This document shows, in pieces, positions 22,868-28,930 of a stretch of 34,891 nt of DNA. A model generated the notes under the pieces. That model was not told where the DNA came from, made no database searches, and worked only from the letters and a program-made list of their open reading frames with translations. The translations under genes and the position numbers were made by a program. This DNA is from a virus. The stretch covers positions 1 to 34,891 of the IMG/VR virus record IMGVR_UViG_3300042561_000031. The stretch is one strand, 5' to 3'. The stretch's first letter is position 1. Each line of letters opens with the position of its first letter.

Positions 22868-23230
22868 TCAAATAAATTGATTATTTGTGATTTCGTTTGT
22901 TGGTTTTCTGCCAAACAAACGAACAGCTTGGGCGTTCATAGAAGCATATTCAGACTTAGTGAAGATGCCTTTTGCGTTTCTGATGTCAAACGGGTTTAGC
23001 AGATCACGAGGCTCTTCAACCTTCTCAGCCTCAATCATATGCGGCTCTAACGTGTACTGAGAAACCCAAGAACGACCTAGCTTAATTTTCCCAATTTTTA
23101 ATTTCTTCTTGTAGCTCATCTTGGTGCAACAAGCTGCAATAGATAGTCTGGGTATGCCTGTCAAGTCTTCTATTTGATAGGAAGTAAGTGGGCCGTTTTG
23201 TAATGCTCTGATAACTGCTTCTTGGGTCAT
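22868..23230 (-). CDS. Winged-helix DNA-binding protein
   Basis: 120 residues from ATG 23230, which overlaps the stop of the gene before it (ATGA). MTQEAVIRALQNGPLTSYQI, then EDLTGIPRLSIAACCTKMSY forms a winged-helix/HTH with recognition helix near residues 28-40. The wing is rich in Lys/Arg (KKLKIGKIKLGRSWV). The C-terminal half (NPFDIRNAKGIFTKSEYASM, VRLFGRKPTNE) resembles small phage proteins of unknown role. Could be a transcription regulator binding the GGGTTNNCCC sites, or a replication-origin binder. Its gene is directly upstream of the small RNA. Confidence 0.7.
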   Translation of the reverse strand: MTQEAVIRALQNGPLTSYQIEDLTGIPRLSIAACCTKMSYKKKLKIGKIKLGRSWVSQYTLEPHMIEAEKVEEPRDLLNPFDIRNAKGIFTKSEYASMNAQAVRLFGRKPTNEITNNQFI

Positions 23231-23406
23231 TGGTAAAGTTCCTGAATGTTGATGGGGCGGTTTATGTGGTTTTCTAGTGTTCTGCAAAGCAAAGCGGTCA
23301 CTGCGGCATTGAAGTCCTCTGGTTCGGTTACATAAGCATTAGCCATTGTGATTGCGTAATCAAGCAATGTTTCTGCACAAGTTTGTTCAATTTGTTCGAT
23401 GTTCAT
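23227..23406 (-). CDS. 59-aa hypothetical protein
   Basis: ATG 23406, stop at 23227-23229 overlapping the next ATG. Product MNIEQIEQTCAETLLDYAIT ... NIQELYQ is helical and mildly acidic. Coupling to the winged-helix gene and its place as first leftward gene from the divergent region support it. The ribosome site is weak. No family recognised. Confidence 0.55.
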   Translation of the reverse strand: MNIEQIEQTCAETLLDYAITMANAYVTEPEDFNAAVTALLCRTLENHINRPINIQELYQ

Positions 23407-23432
23407 GTGAGTAGCCTAGCATGATAAAAAAG

Positions 23433-23461
23433 TTGCGTAAATACGGGAAAACCCCTATGTA
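23433..23461 (+). promoter_or_regulatory. Weak candidate promoter with operator in its spacer
   Basis: TTGCGT (23433-23438), 17 bases, TATGTA (23456-23461). The spacer contains CGGGAAAACCCC (23444-23455), whose core is the reverse of the GGGTTTTCCC palindrome at 15440-15449. A repressor bound there would block this promoter. Confidence 0.4.
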
Positions 23462-23490
23462 AATTCTGGAATCTGTATGGCACATTAGAG

Positions 23491-23585
23491 GTGTTGAGCA
23501 ACTTTAGGGCTTGAAGTCCATCAAGCTAAACAGTTGCAATGCCATCGAAACTTGCGCTCAACACGATAGATTGCATCTAGCGCAA
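23491..23585 (+). ncRNA. Compact pseudoknotted RNA element in the 5' leader
   Basis: P1: GTGTTGA 23491-23497 with TCAACAC 23558-23564. P2 starts at the next base: GCAAC 23498-23502 with GTTGC 23533-23537, TTTA 23503-23506 with TAAA 23527-23530, GCTTGA 23509-23514 with TCAAGC 23521-23526. P3: TTGCGC 23552-23557 with GCGCAA 23580-23585. P4: TAGAT 23567-23571 with ATCTA 23575-23579. P1 and P3 interlock as an H-type pseudoknot and the helices abut with no spare bases. P1 can extend to nine pairs (GTGTTGAGC/GCTCAACAC) only by breaking the ends of P2 and P3, a possible switch. It ends 53 bases before the ATG at 23639. All pairs are Watson-Crick, so the strand is inferred from the downstream gene. 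Confidence 0.6.
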
Positions 23586-23638
23586 AGCAGGGACGAATTG
23601 CAAAAACGGACACTTTTAATAATTTAACAGGACTAAAT

Positions 23639-23839
23639 ATGCCGATTCTTAATGGAAAAAAGGTTGTAGACCTAGAAGTAGATGGAGTAGATAGCAGAGA
23701 CTTCCCAGACTTTGCTGATGCCTATTTTTCAAGTGGATGCTATGAAGATGGAACACCACTAACAGAAGATGAGTTAAACAAACTTACCGATCTGGCGGGT
23801 GATGTTCTGTGGACAATGGCTTATGAGAGTTTCCACTAA
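23639..23839 (+). CDS. 66-aa acidic hypothetical protein
   Basis: MPILNGKKVVDLEVDGVDSR, then DFPDFADAYFSSGCYEDGTP and a helix ELNKLTDLAGDVLWTMAYES. Acidic and soluble. AACAGGACTAAAT precedes the ATG. First gene of the second rightward cluster, directly behind the pseudoknotted leader, so it would be the gene most affected by that RNA. The pattern GTPLTEDELNKL...L recurs in small phage proteins of unknown function. Confidence 0.65.
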   Translation: MPILNGKKVVDLEVDGVDSRDFPDFADAYFSSGCYEDGTPLTEDELNKLTDLAGDVLWTMAYESFH

Positions 23840-24027
23840 TGAAAACACTATTTCAATTCTTTGTGGAAGAGTTCTCAGACATCCACTACTGCCCTTATTG
23901 TTTAGAAATCAAGGGGGATAAAATAGTTTGTTGCCAGGAAGCAGACTTTACTAAGTTCAAGGATTTATATATTGAACAACAAAAAGAAATTATCAATGCT
24001 GAATTAGATGAAAATCAAAGGAGTTAA
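23839..24027 (+). CDS. 62-aa zinc-ribbon-like protein
   Basis: MKTLFQFFVEEFSDIHYCPY with CPYC at residues 18-21, followed by VCCQEADF about ten residues on. The CxxC...CC layout suggests one zinc site. A helical KDLYIEQQKEIINAEL tail follows. The start overlaps the preceding TAA by one base. Function unknown. Confidence 0.55.
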   Translation: MKTLFQFFVEEFSDIHYCPYCLEIKGDKIVCCQEADFTKFKDLYIEQQKEIINAELDENQRS

Positions 24028-24028
24028 T

Positions 24029-24637
24029 ATGTCAATAGAAGCGTTACTGAAAAAAGATGTCAATTCTCATACAGAGAAGAAAAACAACCTGACCTACCTG
24101 TCATGGGCTTGGGCATGGGCAGAAGCTCTTAAAGCTGATCCTACCGCCACCTACAAAGTAGAGATGTTTGGCGACAAGTGTTTCATGGACATAAATGGTA
24201 CGGCAATGGTGTTCGTTACCGCTACCATGTTTGGCAAACCAATGACCTGTCAATTGCCTGTGATGGACTACAGAAACAAGGCCATCCCTACTCCCGATGC
24301 GTTTGCGGTAAACACTGCCATCATGCGTTGCATGACAAAGGCTTTGAGTCTGCATGGCTTGGGTCTATACATCTATGCGGGTGAAGATTTACCTGAAGAG
24401 GGCAGATCAGTGGTGATTACACCTACTCAAGGCGCACAAGATAATATTCCTCCAGAGGAATTACAGTACTTGCAAGAGATGGCAGTTGAATTGATTGCTA
24501 CCTGTGAGCAAGGTGATCCAAGGGCAGCTTGGGTTAAGTTAGAGGGAGAGAACCTAGACGATCAACAAAAGATTGCTCTGTGGACACTCCTACCTAGTAA
24601 AGTGCGTTCAGCTTTGAAAAAGGCTAAGGAAATTTAA
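24029..24637 (+). CDS. Sak3-like single-strand annealing protein (DUF1071)
   Basis: 202 residues from ATG 24029 with AAAGGAGTTAAT upstream; an in-frame ATG at 24008 lies inside the previous gene. NNLTYLSWAWAWAEALKADP, then CQLPVMDYRNKAIPTPDAF and AIMRCMTKALSLHGLGLYIY are the signature segments of the DUF1071/Sak3 family. The family anneals complementary strands in RecA-independent recombination, like lambda Bet or Rad52. The C-terminal tail is acidic and divergent. With RusA and Ref it forms the phage recombination set. The usual exonuclease partner is absent. The next gene may supply a DNA-binding partner. Confidence 0.9.
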   Translation: MSIEALLKKDVNSHTEKKNNLTYLSWAWAWAEALKADPTATYKVEMFGDKCFMDINGTAMVFVTATMFGKPMTCQLPVMDYRNKAIPTPDAFAVNTAIMRCMTKALSLHGLGLYIYAGEDLPEEGRSVVITPTQGAQDNIPPEELQYLQEMAVELIATCEQGDPRAAWVKLEGENLDDQQKIALWTLLPSKVRSALKKAKEI

Positions 24638-24638
24638 T

Positions 24639-24893
24639 ATGGACAATAAACAAAATCAGCGGGATAACAGTGGTGTACTTTTCAAATCCGACAAAATTGA
24701 AAACGAAAGGTCGCCTCAGTACAAAGGAAATATTACAGTAGATGGCAAAGACTACTGGATTTCTGCTTGGATCAAAGAAGGAAAGTCAGGCAAGTTTATG
24801 GGCTTGGCAGTATCTCCTAAAGAAGAATACAAACCAAAGCCTTCTGAGCGTTCTAAAACAACAGGGTTTGATGACGAAACAATGCCCTTTTGA
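24639..24893 (+). CDS. 84-aa conserved phage protein downstream of the annealing gene
   Basis: MDNKQNQRDNSGVLFKSDKI, then VDGKDYWISAWIKEGKSGKF and LAVSPKEEYKPK, ending DDETMPF. The acidic C-terminal -DDETMPF resembles the tail of single-strand DNA binding proteins, and the central WISAWIKEGKSGKFMGL strand pattern occurs in small phage DNA-metabolism proteins. It may act as an SSB-like or partner protein of the annealing protein, which is inferred from place and tail. Confidence 0.65.
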   Translation: MDNKQNQRDNSGVLFKSDKIENERSPQYKGNITVDGKDYWISAWIKEGKSGKFMGLAVSPKEEYKPKPSERSKTTGFDDETMPF

Positions 24894-24907
24894 GTTAATA
24901 TAAACCC

Positions 24908-24963
24908 GAGGGGAGAGCTGTGCAAAGGATTTTCCTAGCTTGCAGACGAGCAGTTTTCCCCTC
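24908..24963 (+). ncRNA. Long intercistronic hairpin
   Basis: Outer helix 24908-24920 pairs with 24951-24963 (13 bp). Inner helices TGCAA 24921-24925 with 24940-24944 and AGGA 24926-24929 with 24933-24936 close a TTT loop. Both bulges (AGC, GACGAG) are on the 3' side only. Two pairs of the outer helix are G-U on this strand and would be C-A on the other, which supports a plus-strand RNA. It lies in the 88-base gap between two genes and has no T run, so it is not a terminator. It may be a processing, stability or protein-binding site. Confidence 0.6.
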
Positions 24964-24981
24964 ACCCAATAGGAGTTAATA

Positions 24982-25314
24982 ATGACATTAGATAAAACAT
25001 GGTTTGGTGGTGCAGTAGAGAAATTCTTTGGCTCACCAGCATTTAAGTTGGTACGCAAAGAAGACCCTACAACGAGCCATCAGGCGGCTCAAGCAGTTGA
25101 TAGCACCAAGCTAGAACAAATGGTCTATGAGGCCATTAAGAGCCATCCAGACGGGTGTATATCAGACGAGATACTAGAGATGTATCCAAACTACCCATAT
25201 TCCTCTATAACAGCAAGGTATCGTGCTTTGTTAGACAAGGATTTAATTGAAGTAACGGGTGTCAAACGTGGCAAGTTTGGCAGAAATCAACGAATTATGA
25301 AATGTAAACAATGA
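24982..25314 (+). CDS. Winged-helix protein
   Basis: 110 residues, AATAGGAGTTAAT upstream. The C-terminal two thirds (TSHQAAQAVDSTKLEQMVYE, then HPDGCISDEILEMY, SSITARYRALLDKDLIEVTG) is a winged-helix pattern with wing VKRGKFGRNQR. This resembles small phage proteins that bind DNA near replication genes. The N-terminus (MTLDKTWFGGAVEKFFGSPA) is a short linker. It overlaps the next gene by four bases (ATGA). A regulatory or origin-binding role is inferred. Confidence 0.65.
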   Translation: MTLDKTWFGGAVEKFFGSPAFKLVRKEDPTTSHQAAQAVDSTKLEQMVYEAIKSHPDGCISDEILEMYPNYPYSSITARYRALLDKDLIEVTGVKRGKFGRNQRIMKCKQ

Positions 25315-25493
25315 TAGAAAAACCACCTTATTCCAAGATTAGTTATCCATCTGTGCCAAACAAGGATTTTAAATGGTCTTCAGGTTCAGACGTTCAAGCT
25401 ATTTGGAGAAAACATGGATGGACTCCACCCTCTGAGAATATGCTGCCACCCCCTCCTGAGAAGTATCAAGAGCCTTTGCGGAGAGTGCGGTAG
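25311..25493 (+). CDS. 60-aa hypothetical protein
   Basis: MIEKPPYSKISYPSVPNKDF, then SSGSDVQAIWRKHGWTPPSE and a proline-rich PPPPEKYQEPLRRVR tail. Coupled to the gene before by ATGA. A DVQAIWRKHGWTPP segment is frequent in short phage proteins near replication genes. Its stop is directly against the converging gene at 25494. Confidence 0.55.
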   Translation: MIEKPPYSKISYPSVPNKDFKWSSGSDVQAIWRKHGWTPPSENMLPPPPEKYQEPLRRVR

Positions 25494-25637
25494 TTACTTA
25501 GCCAACAGATAAAGCCCCACATTGCTAAAGGCGTACCCTGCGTACACAATAGCCATGTGTGGGTTATCCTTCCAAAGCTGTTCACCAGCAATGTAGGCGT
25601 AGATTGCCCCTGTCAAGATGATTAGCCAAGCACTCAA
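25494..25637 (-). CDS. 47-aa membrane protein, TTG start
   Basis: TTG at 25635-25637 overlaps the phosphoesterase TGA (TTGA). The product begins MSAWLIILTGAIYAYIAGEQ, followed by LWKDNPHMAIVYAGYAF and SNVGLYLLAK: two short membrane helices with a WKDNPHM turn. It ends one base after the stop of the convergent gene. I recall near-identical small proteins in other freshwater phages, which supports it. Function unknown. Confidence 0.6.
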   Translation of the reverse strand: MSAWLIILTGAIYAYIAGEQLWKDNPHMAIVYAGYAFSNVGLYLLAK

Positions 25638-26620
25638 AATGCACCTACATCAATTACTTCGCCTCTAAACTCAATCTGATTCTCATCAAATTTATGGACG
25701 AGTTCAGGCCATAAAAGCTGACCATTGAAGAAGTTTAACACCGCAAAGCCACTTCTGTGATTAGCAGGGTTTATCTCAGCATAAGTAAATTGTGGGCCAT
25801 CTGTCTCAGCCAAAGTGCCTGTATCTACCCCAAAACGATTGCCGTTATAGTCAGCAAATGGCGTGACCTTTAAGGAATGTAGATGACCCGTCACAATACT
25901 AACACCCGCATTGATAGTGTTGTTGTGAGTGGCATGAACACCACCCTTGTATCGGTGTTTGATAATACATTGTTCGGTAGGCCACACTGCCCAACAAAAC
26001 TCCCAATCTAGGAAGTGGTCTGTCAGTTTAAAGCCAATAACATCTTTAAACTGTGGTGCGTGTTGCGCTAATCTGTTGCCAAACCTAACATCGTGATTGC
26101 CCCATGTAAACAGGAGCTTTACATTATGTCGGACAGACTTTGCAATCTCCTCTATTTCGTTAAGCGCACCCTGACAAGCCTTTAGTTCTTGGATAACAGT
26201 AGTCGCTGGTTGTTCAGTTACGTCATGGCGTGATATAGACGCACCATCAAACGCATCCCCGTTACAGATGATAGCTTTGGGCTTGAACTCTTGGATAGCC
26301 CATAGAAGCCCTTTAAATGCTGTTGTTCGTTGACCAGGTATGAAGTGAGCATCTGAGAAGACTATGACAGTCCCATCTAGGATGCCAAGTTCTACTTGCT
26401 TTAAAGGAGAGAAAGACTTGGGTCTGTTTTTGTTATACAAATCCCCCCTATGGTCTTTGGCATTGAGGGTCATGTTGTATTCTTTTTCAATCCACCTTCT
26501 GCGTAAATGGACTGCCCTGTTATTTATACCAAGGTGTTCTGCCATTCTTTGTGCAGATTGAAGTTGACCCCATAGTTGGATAAACTCCATGTCGGTACAG
26601 GTTTCGTTATGAGCGCCCAT
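25634..26620 (-). CDS. Calcineurin-like metallophosphoesterase with N-terminal HTH-like region
   Basis: 328 residues. Metal motifs in order are VIVFSDAHFIPG (D-x-H), NGDAFDGAS (GDxxD), TWGNHDVRFG (GNHD), the HATHNNT segment and VTGHLHSLKV (GHxH). The N-terminal 55 residues (LQSAQRMAEHLGINNRAVHL, RRRWIEKEYN) look like a helix-turn-helix. The family hydrolyses phosphodiester bonds in nucleotides, RNA or DNA. Phage members may degrade host nucleic acid or repair ends. It lies between the zinc protease and a small membrane protein, outside the replication clusters. Substrate cannot be told from sequence. Confidence 0.85.
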   Translation of the reverse strand: MGAHNETCTDMEFIQLWGQLQSAQRMAEHLGINNRAVHLRRRWIEKEYNMTLNAKDHRGDLYNKNRPKSFSPLKQVELGILDGTVIVFSDAHFIPGQRTTAFKGLLWAIQEFKPKAIICNGDAFDGASISRHDVTEQPATTVIQELKACQGALNEIEEIAKSVRHNVKLLFTWGNHDVRFGNRLAQHAPQFKDVIGFKLTDHFLDWEFCWAVWPTEQCIIKHRYKGGVHATHNNTINAGVSIVTGHLHSLKVTPFADYNGNRFGVDTGTLAETDGPQFTYAEINPANHRSGFAVLNFFNGQLLWPELVHKFDENQIEFRGEVIDVGAF

Positions 26621-26981
26621 TGGTATCCTTAGACAGTAACTTTTCTAAAAGGTTAATGACTCTATGCTCTTGCATTTCCACTTCATCTTGAGATGATTTA
26701 GGGTCTTGCGCCACAGTCATTAAATCGTGCAGAAACACATGAAGCAACTCATGTAAAGCAGTCTGATCCAGAGACTCTGGCGTGATCTTCTCAGCACCAA
26801 AATCACCTAGTCTGTAAGTAGCCAATCGAGCAGAAGCATTAAACTCAACAGAAGCCATAGCAGCCTTTGCTGGTTTACTTCCTTTTTCAATTCTCCAATC
26901 ACCCAGACTAAGCACTTGCTGCCATTTTCTGACACTTTGTGCGAACAGTTTTGCATCTTCTGGTGTAGGAATGTTAGGCAT
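26607..26981 (-). CDS. Small zincin-like metalloprotease domain protein
   Basis: 124 residues. The zinc site is visible as ALHELLHVFLHDL, i.e. HExxH (His, Glu, His) with another His at +5 of the second, and acidic residues further on. N-terminal region (MPNIPTPEDAKLFAQSVRKW) and GDWRIEKGSKPAKAAMASVE are helical/beta mixed. Such short zincins appear in phages with unknown targets, for example processing of a host or virion protein. It overlaps the phosphoesterase gene by 14 bases, so the two are probably co-translated. Confidence 0.7.
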   Translation of the reverse strand: MPNIPTPEDAKLFAQSVRKWQQVLSLGDWRIEKGSKPAKAAMASVEFNASARLATYRLGDFGAEKITPESLDQTALHELLHVFLHDLMTVAQDPKSSQDEVEMQEHRVINLLEKLLSKDTNGRS

Positions 26982-27016
26982 TTCAACACCTTATACAGTA
27001 TTTATGACAATTTAAT

Positions 27017-27613
27017 TTAAGAAGCAAGCACAAGTAAGGCGTGATCTATGTGCTTTATGCGGTCTTCTAGCCCTATAAACCCACCATTTATCTTCTTTGT
27101 TAAAGTTTTGTAATCTTTGGAATCAGCATATTGATTCAGTTTGTGGGTGTCCCAAAACCATCCTGCCGTGAGTGCCGCATACATTGGAGTAGCCACCAAC
27201 TCAGGTTGCATTACAAAATCTACCCCTAGAGCCTGACCTGCATGGAAGTAGTTTGCATGGCCTGTCAATTGGATACATCCTCGGCCTCGGAAACGATACC
27301 CATCACCAGAAGCCTCATCCCTGTTGCCCATTCGATTAGAGTAAACAGTATTGGCAATCAACTTAGGATTACGAGCGCACATCTGAGCCTTGGCAGCATC
27401 AAACCTTTTAGGCCATAACTTCTGCAAAGCCTCTGCACGATAGTTCAAATTCTCTTCAAGAATCCTAAAGTTCCCACATTCATGCCCACATTGACCAATG
27501 AAAGCCGCTTTTCTAAGTGGATTCATAATGTCAAAACGCTCAAAAGTGGCATTCAGGGCATCTACCCACTCCGCACCAATGTGAAGTTGTTTAAGTTGTT
27601 CAGCGTTTATCAT
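27017..27613 (-). CDS. Endolysin, GH19 chitinase/lysozyme-like
   Basis: 198 residues. The N-terminal pattern FIGQCGHECGNFRILEENLN has the catalytic Glu after GH, and a second catalytic Glu falls in the NRMGNRDEASGDGYRFRGRG region (FRGRGCIQLTG follows). The family is glycoside hydrolase 19, which in phages cleaves peptidoglycan. The ATG overlaps the spanin gene by 14 bases, giving a holin-spanin-endolysin order on the leftward transcript. No signal peptide is seen, so export needs the holin. Confidence 0.85.
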   Translation of the reverse strand: MINAEQLKQLHIGAEWVDALNATFERFDIMNPLRKAAFIGQCGHECGNFRILEENLNYRAEALQKLWPKRFDAAKAQMCARNPKLIANTVYSNRMGNRDEASGDGYRFRGRGCIQLTGHANYFHAGQALGVDFVMQPELVATPMYAALTAGWFWDTHKLNQYADSKDYKTLTKKINGGFIGLEDRIKHIDHALLVLAS

Positions 27614-28097
27614 TCAACAGGTCTCTCATCTGGTTATACGAGTCTACGCAAGCGTTCAAAGCGACAGTATTCTTATCCCCTTGGGCGACTATTTCTGCGA
27701 TGGCATCGATGGTTGCTCTTTCGGCATCAGAAGGTTCATTAGTCTGTCTGTCAGATTGGCTGGTTGCTTTTGAATCTGTGGAGGTAATGGAGGCACTTGT
27801 GGGGGTTTGTAAGTTACTTGAGGGACAGAGCCGCAACTTGCCAGCACGATTGGCAACAGCAAGAGCAGTAGTTTTTTTGTTGATAGCATCATTGGCTTCC
27901 TGTAGTTTGGCAGATTGTTGAGAAAGTTTTTCAGTCATGTTTTGCTCGATCTGACGAGCTTCATCATTCTTTTTGGCAATGGCTATCTTCATGTCGCCAT
28001 CACGTTCTAGCCATCCATAGTGGTGTCCTACTTGGTATGTACCAAAGAGAGATACCAAAGCACCCACAATAAGCCACGGGAGAGGGATAGGAAACAT
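27600..28097 (-). CDS. i-spanin (Rz-like)
   Basis: 165 residues. N-terminal membrane segment about 3-24 (IPLPWLIVGALVSLFGTYQV) followed by a periplasmic coiled coil (KKNDEARQIEQNMTEKLSQQ, then KLQEANDAINKKTTALAV) and a Ser/Thr-rich linker. This is the inner-membrane partner that connects to the outer-membrane lipoprotein to fuse membranes in lysis. Another frame inside it encodes that partner. Overlaps the endolysin start by 14 bases. Confidence 0.85.
   Translation of the reverse strand: MFPIPLPWLIVGALVSLFGTYQVGHHYGWLERDGDMKIAIAKKNDEARQIEQNMTEKLSQQSAKLQEANDAINKKTTALAVANRAGKLRLCPSSNLQTPTSASITSTDSKATSQSDRQTNEPSDAERATIDAIAEIVAQGDKNTVALNACVDSYNQMRDLLNDKR
27689..27892 (-). CDS. o-spanin lipoprotein (Rz1-like), embedded in the i-spanin gene
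   Basis: 67 residues in another frame wholly within the i-spanin gene. The signal peptide (STKKLLLLLLPIVLASCGSV) ends in the lipobox LASC, with the mature Cys followed by a proline-rich chain (TYKPPQVPPLPPQIQKQP). Size, lipobox, proline content and embedded frame match lambda Rz1. GGAAGCC before the first ATG is a usable ribosome site. Starts at ATG 27892 or the next ATG. Confidence 0.85.
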   Translation of the reverse strand: MMLSTKKLLLLLLPIVLASCGSVPQVTYKPPQVPPLPPQIQKQPANLTDRLMNLLMPKEQPSMPSQK

Positions 28098-28606
28098 TAT
28101 TCAGCCTCTTTTCTTGCTTGAGCTAATTCTTCACGCTCTTGGTCATCTTCTAGGTGGTCAGGGGGCGTAGTTGGAGGAGGGCCAGGTGTCCAAGATTCAT
28201 CCAACTCAGGGTTTTTCCAAACAGGCATTGCACCAAATGGTTGACTAGGCAAACCATACGCAGATTGCGGAGGGGCATAGGACGAGTTAAAACCGCCCAT
28301 AGAGCCTCCATAACCCATTGGTTGACACATTGGTTGCGTTGGAGGATTAAACGCTCTAGCGGCACTAGACATAGCCCTTTTTCCAATAACTCCACCGATA
28401 CCACCCACGATCAAAAGAACAATGTCGTTCAGCATCTTGGTATAGGCTTGGTCAATCGGGGCCATGCTTTTGATAGGCTGAGTCACAAATGTGACCGAGT
28501 AGAGCAAAGCAGCAACAATAAACATGAGGATAAGTGTGACTGCAATCACAACAAACCCCCAAATTCTTACCTCAATCTCTTCAGTTGTTAGGTTTAACTT
28601 CGTCAA
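28097..28606 (-). CDS. Membrane protein, holin candidate
   Basis: 169 residues. Two membrane segments: about 13-38 (GFVVIAVTLILMFIVAALLY) and about 61-77 (DIVLLIVGGIGGVIGKRA). The C-terminal half is proline/glycine-rich (PPTQPMCQPMGYGG) and ends acidic. A two-helix protein directly beside the spanin and endolysin genes fits a holin, but the long proline-rich tail is unusual. A virion membrane protein is an alternative. The stop and the i-spanin ATG share one base. Confidence 0.6.
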   Translation of the reverse strand: MTKLNLTTEEIEVRIWGFVVIAVTLILMFIVAALLYSVTFVTQPIKSMAPIDQAYTKMLNDIVLLIVGGIGGVIGKRAMSSAARAFNPPTQPMCQPMGYGGSMGGFNSSYAPPQSAYGLPSQPFGAMPVWKNPELDESWTPGPPPTTPPDHLEDDQEREELAQARKEAE

Positions 28607-28778
28607 TCTTTTTCTCCAAAATTGGTGCTACTAAATACTCAGGGCAAGTCTGAGTGAATTGGCATCTAGGTTTTTGACAAGGTTCAGCATGGAAATTGTC
28701 TGGGTTTTGGCAGAAATAGCGATATTTCTCATCACAACCATGTAGCATAAAAGCTACAAATACAAGTAAGTACTTCAT
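28581..28778 (-). CDS. Small lipoprotein, 65 aa
   Basis: MKYLLVFVAFMLHGCDEKYR: short signal peptide with LHGC lipobox at residues 12-15. The mature part has five more cysteines (YFCQNP, EPCQKPRCQF, QTCPEYL), suggesting disulfides in the periplasm. It overlaps the next gene by 26 bases and is ATGA-coupled to the one before. The repeated presence of this type beside lysis genes suggests superinfection exclusion or lysis assistance, which is inference. Confidence 0.65.
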   Translation of the reverse strand: MKYLLVFVAFMLHGCDEKYRYFCQNPDNFHAEPCQKPRCQFTQTCPEYLVAPILEKKIDEVKPNN

Positions 28779-28930
28779 TTACCAAGACCAACCTTTCCAA
28801 GTAGAAGATTGACAATTCTGTCAGACAGATCATCAGGAAGGAACTTCAGAAAACCTAAGAAATACAAAGCCACGCACCCGTAAACGAATATCTTGAGGCA
28901 CATATCAAAGGTCTTCTGATACTCATTCAC
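28775..28930 (-). CDS. 51-aa membrane protein, GTG start
   Basis: GTG at 28928-28930 overlaps the previous TGA (GTGA) with AGAAGG upstream. Product VNEYQKTFDMCLKIFVYGCV continues with a membrane segment to LKFLPDDLSD and ends LLLGKVGLGK. One membrane helix (about residues 13-31). It is coupled at both ends to neighbours. Holin-accessory or antiholin is possible; nothing proves it. Confidence 0.6.
   Translation of the reverse strand: MNEYQKTFDMCLKIFVYGCVALYFLGFLKFLPDDLSDRIVNLLLGKVGLGK

Noticed and set aside
28154-28591. 145-codon plus-strand frame opposite the holin candidate
   Set aside because: Basic, low-complexity translation of an antisense strand; no start context.
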